From NCBI GenBank assembly GCA_003640335.1, contig RBKG01000245.1:1-5824 (forward strand): DNA of 5,824 bases. The letters run 5' to 3'. The position numbers were made by a program, and so were the translations under genes. Positions 1-5,824 of this stretch are shown here, in pieces. Source of the DNA: Porphyromonas sp. (GTDB lineage Bacteria > Bacteroidota > Bacteroidia > Bacteroidales > Porphyromonadaceae). How positions within the stretch are numbered: position 1 is the stretch's first letter; every line of letters starts with the position of its first letter. The notes under the pieces are model-generated. The model searched no databases. It saw only the letters and a program-made list of their open reading frames with translations, and was not told where the DNA came from.

Positions 1-69
1 TCTCAATTTAATACTACCTTTGCAAGCGTAATAGAAGCAAGTCCTCCATTTGGTCAAGAAGAGCTGTAA
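1..69 (+). CDS. C-terminal end of an unidentified upstream gene (partial)
   Basis: Frame 1 is open from the first base and ends in TAA at 67-69, giving a 22-residue tail that finishes SPPFGQEEL. The other two plus-strand frames close within the first 31 bases, and this frame runs in the same direction as all later genes, so a truncated coding region is plausible. The tail is too short to assign to a family. Its stop codon lies inside a small inverted repeat (63-90), and it ends 53 bases before the preferred start of the permease, so it may belong to the same transcription unit. In related bacteria this position can hold cell-envelope genes, but nothing in these residues shows that here. Confidence 0.45.
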   Translation, partial: SQFNTTFASVIEASPPFGQEEL

Positions 70-90
70 GACTTTCAAGTTCTTACAAGC
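63..90 (+). other. Imperfect inverted repeat at the end of the upstream gene
   Basis: TGTAAGA at 65-71 is the exact reverse complement of TCTTACA at 81-87, and a GC/GC pair (63-64 with 89-90) extends it if A88 is bulged. The predicted RNA hairpin has a loop of up to 9 bases and includes the stop codon at 67-69. No run of T follows (the next bases are CGACAACC), so it does not look like a standard intrinsic terminator. It could be a weak terminator, a processing or 3'-end stability hairpin, or chance. Confidence 0.35.
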
Positions 91-122
91 CGACAACCAT
101 TATATGGGTGCAAGCGAGATAT

Positions 123-2099
123 ATGAAGATAATTGACAAATATATATTAAAGAGCTACTTACCTCTCCTACTCATGACCTTCCTAATATGCTGGTTCATC
201 GTCTTGATGCAGTTTCTATGGAAGTATGTCGACGAACTCGTAGGTAAGGGGCTTAGCACTTTGGTTATCGGGCAAACGGTATTTTACGCTGCGATGAACC
301 TCGTTCCCCTAGCACTTCCGCTGGGGATACTCTTGGCTTCACTCATGTTCTTCGGGCAAATAGGCGAACGCCTAGAGCTCTTGGCGATGAAAGCGTCGGG
401 CTTACCACTTTACCGCATTATGGCTCCGCTCTTCGTTACGACATCTTTACTCGCTGTAGGTCTACTCTACTTCCAAAACACCTACATGATTACGAGCCAA
501 GTGAAGATGTGGACGCTACTCTATTCAGCCCGTTACGCCAAGCCCGAATTGGAAATACCTGAGGGCGTCTTCTATAATGGGATACCGGGATATAGCATCT
601 ATGTAGGTAAGAGAGATATGGCGCACCCCGGTCGTATGCTGAATATCATGCTGTACGACAACAAGGAGGGGAACGAAAAAACACGTATCATACGTGCCGA
701 CTCAGGGCGCATCATTGCCGATGCTAGCCAAACATTCCTAACTTGGAAACTATACAAGGGGCAGAGCTTCGAGAATATGACGACGCCCTCTAGTCCTCTT
801 GACGAACGTCCTACGACATTTGCTAAGGAACGATTTAGTTACAAAGAAATCGTTATTCTCTTCGACACTTCTTTCAAGATGCAAGATGAAGGAGAGATGA
901 AGAGCCGATTTGTAGGTAAGAACCTCTCTCAACTAGAATACGCTATTGATACTGTAACGAGGAGCATTGATAGCATTAGGCGCGATGCTTCTGAGCAAAT
1001 GATGTCTATTCAAGACCAGCAAACGTATAGCTACGAACTGCCCTCAAGACTAGACACAAGCCAACAAGCACAGAAAGACCGCAAGCGCATACTCTCAGCC
1101 GAGACGAGTGAGCAGATTGACATCGATAGCTTGATGAATATGAGAACGCTCGGCGATAGTCTTAATCGTTATCGTCAAGCAGCGTCCTCACTATTGCAGA
1201 TGCGCAATGAGAGTGAAAGCCGTCTTTACATTGATAAAGAAGCCTTTTTCGACTACCGCACAAACAGAATGGAGTGGCACAAGAAGTTCACTTTCCCTGT
1301 CGCTTGCTTAGTCTTCTTCTTTATCGGTGCTCCGCTTGGAGCTATTATCCGCAAGGGCGGATTAGGTATGCCGATTATTGCGTCTGTGGTGTTCTTCATC
1401 ATCTACTATATCATTGATACCTTTGGGCATAATATGATTAGTAGTGAGCAGATGGGAGTCGTATCAGGTATGTGGATAAGTAGTTTCGTGCTTGCTCCCG
1501 TAGGTATTTTCCTTACTTGGCAGGCTACGAGAGACTCGGCTTCGCTCAATATGGAAGCCTACATCGTATTCTTCCGTAAGCTCTTCGGCACAGCACGTGT
1601 GCGCAAACTCGAGGTACGCGAACTAATCCTCGAAGAAATCAATTACACGCAAGCCCTTGAGCATACTCTAAGCCTTAAGGAAAGAATAAGCGAACTCCGT
1701 AACAGCGATTGGATTAGCAAGAAGTGGCTAGTGAAGCGGCTCCTCTTCTCGTCTTGGCTCCTCTCGCCAAGCGAAAGCCTTATGCAAGAGCTTTTTGAGC
1801 AACTTGAAGCGCTCATCTCTGAGCTACGTAATAGCCGTGAGCGCATGATTATCGCCAAGTTGCAAGATATGCCCATACTTGAGAGACAACTTGTGCCTAT
1901 GTCGATTACGAACAATCTACCTCTCAAAAGCAAACCCTTACTACTGAAACTTAGTAACATTATATTTATCATAACACTCCTCCCCCTATGGATACTCTCT
2001 ATCCGCAGGCGTGCTTATCTCCGCGACATCAAGCAGACAGAGAAACTGCTTAACGAGATAGAGACCGAGATACGCAAAGCCATTAGCAAGGGGTGTTAA
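123..2099 (+). CDS. LptF/LptG family lipopolysaccharide export permease, long Bacteroidota form
   Basis: This is a YjgP/YjgQ (LptF/LptG) permease of 658 residues. In the Lpt system such permeases pair with the LptB ATPase in the inner membrane to extract lipopolysaccharide and pass it to the periplasmic bridge. The order is: cytoplasmic N-terminal stretch MKIIDKYILKSYL, membrane segments at about 16-34, 53-79 and 98-117, a periplasmic region to about 385 whose latter part (about 250-375) is polar, charged and probably helical, then membrane segments at about 388-408, 415-433 and 442-465. A charged, partly coiled-coil-like tail follows, with one more hydrophobic segment (about 611-627) before a basic end. 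Proteobacterial LptF and LptG are about 360 residues, so the periplasmic insert and the tail account for most of the extra length. A GTG at 108 is in frame, but the ATG at 123 gives the usual MKIID start; neither has a clear ribosome binding site. It ends in tandem stops (TAATAA), 23 bases before ribBA. The family is confident; whether it plays the LptF or LptG role is not decidable here. Confidence 0.93.
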   Translation: MKIIDKYILKSYLPLLLMTFLICWFIVLMQFLWKYVDELVGKGLSTLVIGQTVFYAAMNLVPLALPLGILLASLMFFGQIGERLELLAMKASGLPLYRIMAPLFVTTSLLAVGLLYFQNTYMITSQVKMWTLLYSARYAKPELEIPEGVFYNGIPGYSIYVGKRDMAHPGRMLNIMLYDNKEGNEKTRIIRADSGRIIADASQTFLTWKLYKGQSFENMTTPSSPLDERPTTFAKERFSYKEIVILFDTSFKMQDEGEMKSRFVGKNLSQLEYAIDTVTRSIDSIRRDASEQMMSIQDQQTYSYELPSRLDTSQQAQKDRKRILSAETSEQIDIDSLMNMRTLGDSLNRYRQAASSLLQMRNESESRLYIDKEAFFDYRTNRMEWHKKFTFPVACLVFFFIGAPLGAIIRKGGLGMPIIASVVFFIIYYIIDTFGHNMISSEQMGVVSGMWISSFVLAPVGIFLTWQATRDSASLNMEAYIVFFRKLFGTARVRKLEVRELILEEINYTQALEHTLSLKERISELRNSDWISKKWLVKRLLFSSWLLSPSESLMQELFEQLEALISELRNSRERMIIAKLQDMPILERQLVPMSITNNLPLKSKPLLLKLSNIIFIITLLPLWILSIRRRAYLRDIKQTEKLLNEIETEIRKAISKGC

Positions 2100-2122
2100 T
2101 AACCTTATAAAGAGAAAAGCGA

Positions 2123-3340
2123 ATGCCTAACATTCAATTGAATACTATTGAAGAAGCCCTTGAGGACTTCCAGCGTGGTGAGTTCGTCATCGTTGTTGAT
2201 GATGAAGACCGTGAAAATGAAGGTGATTTCATCATTGCAGCCGAAAAGGTTACGCCAGAGAAAATCAACTTTATGATGCGCTACGGGCGTGGCGTCCTAT
2301 GTGCGCCTATTACCGAGGAGCGTGCTGCCGAGCTTGAACTTGCGATGCAGGTTCCCACAAATACTTCTGTACACGAGACTCCATTTACTGTTACCGTGGA
2401 CAGACTCGGCAAGGGCTGTACGACGGGTGTGTCTATGTACGACCGTGCTCAGACTATCCTTGCTCTAGCAGACCCCGAAACTAAACCGCAAGACCTTGCT
2501 CGCCCCGGTCATATCTGTCCGCTAAGAGCTCGCTCTAGAGGAGTGCTTCAGAGAGCAGGACATACCGAAGCGGCCGTGGACCTTGCTCGCCTATCAGGCT
2601 TACAGCCTGCCGCTGCCCTCATTGAGATTATCAATGAAGATGGCACAATGGCTCGCCTACCTCAACTTATGGAGGTCGCTAAGCAGTGGTCAATGAAAAT
2701 CATTTCTATTAAAGACCTCATCGCTTACCGCCTCAAGACAGAGAGCATCATCGAGCGAGGAGAAGAAGTCTCTATGCCTACAGAATGGGGTACATTCAGA
2801 CTAATTCCTTTTAAGCAAAAGTCTAATGGACTTGAGCATATCGCACTCTTCAAAGGCGACATCACCAATGGTGATGATGTCCTTGTGCGTGTACACTCTA
2901 GCTGTATGACAGGCGACATCTTCGGTAGCCAGCGTTGCGAATGTGGCGAACAGCTCCACAAGGCTATGCAAATAATTGAACGTGAAGGGCGCGGAGTCGT
3001 AGTCTACCTCAATCAAGAAGGTCGTGGTATCGGCTTGATGGAAAAAATCAAGGCTTACAAACTACAAGAGAACGGACTTGATACCGTAGATGCAAACATT
3101 CATCTAGGACACAATGCTGACGAACGTGATTACGGTGTAGGGGCTAATATCCTACGCGAGCTTGGCATCAGCCGTATGCGCCTTATGACTAACAACCCTA
3201 TTAAGCGTGTTGGTCTAGAGGCTTACGGACTAGAAATCACCGAGATTGTACCCGTAGAAGTTGAGCCTAATGAGCATAATGCCCGCTATATGCAGACGAA
3301 GAAAGAGCGTATGGGGCATATCCTACACTTCACTAAGTAA
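2123..3340 (+). CDS. ribBA: Bifunctional 3,4-dihydroxy-2-butanone-4-phosphate synthase / GTP cyclohydrolase II
   Basis: This 405-residue cytoplasmic fusion carries out both entry reactions of riboflavin synthesis: ribulose 5-phosphate to 3,4-dihydroxy-2-butanone 4-phosphate plus formate (N-terminal half), and GTP to the diaminopyrimidinone intermediate (C-terminal half). The RibB domain (about 1-200) has [10 protein letters not shown] at 26-35, with R30, E31 and D35 matching E. coli R37, E38 and D42. It also has GHTEA with H147 and the later E168, at the same 21-residue spacing as E. coli H153 and E174. The RibA domain (about 208-405) has zinc ligands C261, C272 and C274 in the CxTGDxFGSxRCxCG pattern, then QEGRGIGL, Y312 and DERDYG with R335; spacings equal those of E. 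coli RibA. Both sites therefore look intact. The start is an ATG after an A/G-rich leader, and there is room for no FMN riboswitch in the 23-base gap, so expression probably follows the upstream permease gene. An intrinsic terminator follows. Confidence 0.98.
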   Translation: MPNIQLNTIEEALEDFQRGEFVIVVDDEDRENEGDFIIAAEKVTPEKINFMMRYGRGVLCAPITEERAAELELAMQVPTNTSVHETPFTVTVDRLGKGCTTGVSMYDRAQTILALADPETKPQDLARPGHICPLRARSRGVLQRAGHTEAAVDLARLSGLQPAAALIEIINEDGTMARLPQLMEVAKQWSMKIISIKDLIAYRLKTESIIERGEEVSMPTEWGTFRLIPFKQKSNGLEHIALFKGDITNGDDVLVRVHSSCMTGDIFGSQRCECGEQLHKAMQIIEREGRGVVVYLNQEGRGIGLMEKIKAYKLQENGLDTVDANIHLGHNADERDYGVGANILRELGISRMRLMTNNPIKRVGLEAYGLEITEIVPVEVEPNEHNARYMQTKKERMGHILHFTK

Positions 3341-3351
3341 AAGATTTATGT

Positions 3352-3381
3352 TTTGAGGGACTGTGTCTAGATTTATTTTAG
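3352..3381 (+). promoter_or_regulatory. Possible Bacteroidota-type promoter for the tRNA nucleotidyltransferase gene
   Basis: TTTG at 3352-3355 and TATTTTAG at 3374-3381 resemble the Bacteroides -33 (TTTG) and -7 (TAnnTTTG) elements; the second matches all but one fixed position. The spacer is 18 bases, slightly below the usual 19-21. The elements overlap the ribBA terminator, whose AT-rich loop alone could produce such a match. A start near 3388 would leave a leader of about 50 bases. The location fits a gene isolated by a terminator, but the call is weak. Confidence 0.25.
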
Positions 3382-3395
3382 GCACAATCCCTTTT
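3356..3395 (+). terminator. Rho-independent terminator after ribBA
   Basis: Bases 3357-3367 (GGGACTGTGTC) pair with 3381-3391 (GGCACAATCCC) in an 11-position stem with one C-A mismatch and one G-U pair. An outer A-T pair at 3356/3392 extends it. The loop is 13 bases and AT-rich, and the stem is followed at once by TTTT (3392-3395). It starts 16 bases after the ribBA stop codon, so it most likely ends the lptFG-ribBA transcript. Confidence 0.75.
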
Positions 3396-3397
3396 AA

Positions 3398-3413
3398 GGT
3401 ATTGTGAGATACC
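3398..3413 (+). other. Small hairpin with GNRA-type loop in the leader of the tRNA nucleotidyltransferase gene
   Basis: GGTATT (3398-3403) pairs with GATACC (3408-3413), with one T-G wobble next to the loop, and encloses GTGA, which as RNA is a GNRA tetraloop. It lies 24 bases before the ATG at 3438 and just after the ribBA terminator. With only five Watson-Crick pairs it could be chance; no wider riboswitch-like architecture is visible around it. Confidence 0.25.
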
Positions 3414-3437
3414 GCCCCATCGGCATAACACGTACAG

Positions 3438-4886
3438 ATGATTGTAGAAGATTATATTTATCAAAAAATAGATAAGCCTCTCTTCCACCTGATAGGCGAA
3501 ACTGCGGACGAACTAGGTCTTGAAACCTATGTCGTTGGCGGATTTGTTCGCGACCTTTTCCTTTCTCGTCCGAGCAAAGATATTGATGTCGTTTCCGTTG
3601 GTCGTGGCATCGAACTTGCCGAGGCTGTCGCTAAGCGTCTAAAAGGCTCTCACCTATCTGTTTTTGCACGCTTTGGCACGGCTCAAGTGAAGTACAAAGG
3701 CACAGAGATTGAGTTTGTCGGAGCTAGGCGTGAGAGTTATAGCCCGGACAGCCGTAAACCTGTTGTCGAAGATGGTTCGCTTCAAGAAGACCAAGAGCGT
3801 AGAGACTTTACCATCAATGCACTCGCTATCTGTCTCAATAAAGACCGCTTCGGCGAACTCCTTGACCCTTTCGATGGACTCAAGGATATGGATAATCTAA
3901 CTATCCGTACTCCACTCGACCCCGATATAACCTTCAGCGATGACCCCTTGCGTATGATGCGTGCCATACGCTTCGCAAGTCAATTAGGCTTCTTCATACA
4001 GCCCGATACCTTTGCGGCCATCGCTCGTAATGCCCATAGAATAGAGATTATCAGCGGTGAGCGTATTATTACCGAGTTAAATAAAATACTCCTCTCACCC
4101 AAACCCTCCATAGGCTTAGAACTCTTTGAGCTCTCTGGTCTTATGGCGCTTGTCTTCCCCGAACTGCTTGCCCTCAAGGGTGCAGATACTCGTGACGGCA
4201 TAGGGCACAAGGATAATCTGACTCACACTTATAAGGTTGTAGACAATCTTGCTAAGGCTATCCGTGCGACACGCCCCCTAGAAGACAATGACCTTTGGTT
4301 GCTTTGGTCTGCACTAGTACACGATATCGGGAAACCTCGTACCAAGAAGTACGATGCTCGCCTAGGCTGGACTTTCCACAATCACGAATATATCGGAGCG
4401 AAGATGCTCCACAAGATTTTCAAGCGTCTGAAGCTACCTCTTGACGGCAAACTGAAATACGTGCGTAAGCTCGTAGAACTACATATGCGCCCTGCGGCTC
4501 TTGTGGACGAGGGTGTAACCGACTCTGCTGTACGCCGACTGCTCTTCGATGCTGGCGACGACCTTGAAGACCTTATGATGCTTGTTGAGGCCGATATTAC
4601 AAGTAAAAATCCGCAACGAGTACGCAAGTATTTGGATAATTATGTGCTTGTGCGCAAGAAGCTGAAAGACATTGAAGAGAAAGACCGCATTCGCAATTTC
4701 CAACCTCCTATAGACGGGCTGCTCATTATGGAGACCTTCGGGATAGGCCCTTGCCACGAGGTCGGACTCATCAAGGAAACGATTAAGAATGCTATCCTTG
4801 ACGGACTAATACCCAACGAGTACGAGCCTGCTTATACACTTATGCTTGAGGAAGCCCACAAGCTAGGGCTAAGCCCGAAAAAGTAA
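3438..4886 (+). CDS. cca: CCA-adding-type tRNA nucleotidyltransferase with HD domain
   Basis: This 482-residue protein is a class II poly(A) polymerase/tRNA nucleotidyltransferase, expected to add or repair the 3' CCA end of tRNAs in the cytoplasm. The head domain has GGFVRD (34-39) followed by DID, whose D48 and D50 are the expected catalytic metal ligands. RRDFTINALA (121-130) follows, and DDPLR (168-172) matches the [E/D]DxxR nucleotide-selection motif with the downstream RAIRF. A neck-type motif ERIITEL comes next. The C-terminal half is an HD domain with H263, H295-D296 (HDIGKP), H314/H316 (HNHEYIG), H349 and D386 in the order expected for metal binding, suggesting added phosphohydrolase or phosphodiesterase activity as in E. 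coli Cca. ATG 3438 fits the family start. The gene sits between the ribBA terminator and a second hairpin, so it may be monocistronic. Family certain; full CCA addition versus a partial (A- or CC-adding) role is inferred. Confidence 0.92.
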   Translation: MIVEDYIYQKIDKPLFHLIGETADELGLETYVVGGFVRDLFLSRPSKDIDVVSVGRGIELAEAVAKRLKGSHLSVFARFGTAQVKYKGTEIEFVGARRESYSPDSRKPVVEDGSLQEDQERRDFTINALAICLNKDRFGELLDPFDGLKDMDNLTIRTPLDPDITFSDDPLRMMRAIRFASQLGFFIQPDTFAAIARNAHRIEIISGERIITELNKILLSPKPSIGLELFELSGLMALVFPELLALKGADTRDGIGHKDNLTHTYKVVDNLAKAIRATRPLEDNDLWLLWSALVHDIGKPRTKKYDARLGWTFHNHEYIGAKMLHKIFKRLKLPLDGKLKYVRKLVELHMRPAALVDEGVTDSAVRRLLFDAGDDLEDLMMLVEADITSKNPQRVRKYLDNYVLVRKKLKDIEEKDRIRNFQPPIDGLLIMETFGIGPCHEVGLIKETIKNAILDGLIPNEYEPAYTLMLEEAHKLGLSPKK

Positions 4887-4904
4887 TCATCTAACTAAAG
4901 CACT

Positions 4905-4941
4905 CCCTCAAGTAAGGTCGTTTGAAACCTCTACTTGAGGG
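4905..4941 (+). terminator. Strong bulged hairpin between cca and the metal-binding lipoprotein gene; terminator or leader element
   Basis: CCCTCAAGTA (4905-4914) is the perfect reverse complement of TACTTGAGGG (4932-4941). Inside it AGGT (4915-4918) pairs with ACCT (4927-4930), leaving C4931 as a single bulge and an 8-base loop. The stem thus has 14 pairs. It begins 18 bases after the cca stop, as a terminator would, but is followed by TTCTCAAT rather than a T run, which makes termination less certain. It ends only 12 bases before the ATG at 4954, so in any read-through or upstream-initiated transcript it would lie against the ribosome landing site of the next gene. Confidence 0.5.
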
Positions 4942-4953
4942 TTCTCAATAGAT

Positions 4954-5820
4954 ATGAAGAATATAATCAAATACCCCCTTATATTGATTATGCTATGCCT
5001 CGTTATGGCCTGCTCAGGCCATAAGCGACAAGCCAGCGATAAGCCTATTATTGCGGTAACGATACTGCCTACCGCTGGTATTATCAAGACGCTTGCAGGC
5101 GAACGGGTCGAAGTACTTACCCTCCTTCCCGACGGAGCTACACCCGAGACTTACGAACCATCTATGCAGGATATGAGCCAACTGACACGTGCTCAGGCTT
5201 GGTTCTATGTCGGAGACTTAGGCTTTGAGCAGAGCTGGCTCTCGCGCATCAAGGAGCTAAACCCCGACTTACAACTTGTGCGCCTAGACAGCGGTCTTAT
5301 GCCTTTGCACAATCAAGAGCACATGCACAACGATGGCTCTGTACACGCCAGTGACCCACACTACTGGATGAGCATTGTCGGCATCGAGACGATGAGCCGC
5401 AATATACATAGGGGGCTTAAAGCGCTTCTTCCCAATGAAGATTTTACTGCTGGGAGCAATGAAATCTCTCAAAAGATAGACTCTCTGCGCAAGATTGCTA
5501 AGGCTCGCCCCTTTGCGTCTAAGAGTTTTGTCATCTATCATCCTTCATTAGCTTATTTCGCTGAGGAAAATCAGCTCAAGCAGTTAGTCATTGAGCAGAA
5601 TGGCAAAGAGCCTACAATCAACCATTTGGGCAGTCTTGTGCTCCAAGCTCAGCAGGACCACGCGAGTACGATGTTCTTTCAGAAAGAGTTTGGAGCGAAC
5701 TCTAAGAGTACTGACTATATACGGAAAGAGGTTAATCTACATATTATGCAAATTAACCCCTTTAATCCGGACTGGTTTACCGAGTTATCCGCCATCATTC
5801 AAGCCTTGCAACAAGGCTAG
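4954..5820 (+). CDS. Zinc/manganese-type ABC transporter substrate-binding lipoprotein (ZnuA-like)
   Basis: This 288-residue protein belongs to the cluster A-I (ZnuA/TroA-like) metal-binding proteins, which capture zinc or manganese in the periplasm and deliver it to an ABC importer. A hydrophobic signal ends in the lipobox VMAC, with C20 the lipidated residue; no acidic run follows the cysteine, so surface export is not suggested. Lobe 1 has ITILPTAG-like strand residues (35-42), LLPDGATPETYEP (57-69) and a short histidine-containing loop (H119, H123, H125, H131) before DPHYW, whose H136 is a likely ligand. After the linking helix, YHPSLAYF supplies H196, followed by the conserved IEQNGKEP. 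The position of the usual first histidine (PHxYEP) holds E65, and the usual late aspartate is N268 in INPFNPDW. It is near family length and appears complete. The stop is four bases from the window end, so the ATPase and permease genes are expected beyond it but not seen. Metal preference is uncertain. Confidence 0.88.
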   Translation: MKNIIKYPLILIMLCLVMACSGHKRQASDKPIIAVTILPTAGIIKTLAGERVEVLTLLPDGATPETYEPSMQDMSQLTRAQAWFYVGDLGFEQSWLSRIKELNPDLQLVRLDSGLMPLHNQEHMHNDGSVHASDPHYWMSIVGIETMSRNIHRGLKALLPNEDFTAGSNEISQKIDSLRKIAKARPFASKSFVIYHPSLAYFAEENQLKQLVIEQNGKEPTINHLGSLVLQAQQDHASTMFFQKEFGANSKSTDYIRKEVNLHIMQINPFNPDWFTELSAIIQALQQG

Positions 5821-5824
5821 AGGT

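Noticed and set aside
108..122. GTG start at 108 extending the permease by five residues
   Set aside because: The extension (V/M-Q-A-R-Y) does not resemble the family, whereas the ATG at 123 gives the usual MKIID start; no ribosome binding site favours GTG.
1643..1972. Minus-strand open frame of 109 codons opposite the permease tail
   Set aside because: It is Ser/Leu/Arg-rich, shows no recognisable domain, and lies wholly over a well-supported plus-strand gene; it looks like a shadow of the opposite coding frame.
2100..2122. Possible FMN riboswitch ahead of ribBA
   Set aside because: The gap is far too short for the aptamer, and no such conserved elements are visible in the permease end.
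2858..2881. Inverted repeat CATCACC-AAT-GGTGATG inside ribBA
   Set aside because: It encodes the conserved DITNGDDV stretch of the cyclohydrolase domain, so the symmetry is probably a by-product of codon choice, and the loop is only three bases.
4479..4757. Minus-strand open frame of 92 codons opposite the HD domain of the nucleotidyltransferase
   Set aside because: It overlaps conserved coding sequence, has no recognisable motif and no plausible start context.
4921..4956. TTTG (4921-4924) and TAGATATG (4949-4956) as a Bacteroides-type promoter for the lipoprotein gene
   Set aside because: The spacer is 24 bases, the first element lies in the hairpin loop, and the second runs over the start codon, so transcription would begin inside the coding region.
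1..5824. Mobile element, CRISPR array, defence or phage genes
   Set aside because: No transposase or integrase motifs, terminal repeats, spaced direct repeats or tRNA-like sequences were seen; the genes are ordinary core functions in one orientation.

Overview
The window reads as a chromosomal housekeeping segment of a Gram-negative Bacteroidota bacterium, probably of the order Bacteroidales and possibly Porphyromonas-like. The reasons are a long single LptF/LptG-type permease opening with MKIIDKYILKSYL, a fused RibBA, a tRNA nucleotidyltransferase with an intact HD domain, no consistent Shine-Dalgarno sequences, and moderate GC. The genus is inferred from family resemblance only.

All recognised genes lie on the plus strand. 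Positions 1-69 hold the last 22 codons of an unidentified upstream gene. A full-length LptF/LptG-family permease (123-2099) follows, and 23 bases later ribBA (2123-3340), with no terminator between them, so the two are probably cotranscribed. A good intrinsic terminator (3356-3395) closes that unit. A 97-base gap then leads to a CCA-adding-enzyme-type tRNA nucleotidyltransferase with a C-terminal HD domain (3438-4886). A 67-base gap holding a strong bulged hairpin (4905-4941) separates it from a zinc/manganese-type ABC transporter substrate-binding lipoprotein (4954-5820). That gene ends four bases before the window does; the cognate ATPase and permease would be expected just downstream.

The genes cover lipopolysaccharide export to the outer membrane, riboflavin synthesis from GTP and ribulose 5-phosphate, tRNA 3'-end maturation or repair, and divalent metal uptake. 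They are not one pathway; only the lptFG-ribBA pair looks like a transcription unit. I found no mobile element, CRISPR array, tRNA, rRNA, defence cassette or phage remnant. The points worth a second look are the intergenic hairpins, especially the one 12 bases before the metal-binding lipoprotein's start codon, the non-canonical metal-site residues of that lipoprotein, and the extra regions of the permease. I see no evidence of a previously undescribed system.
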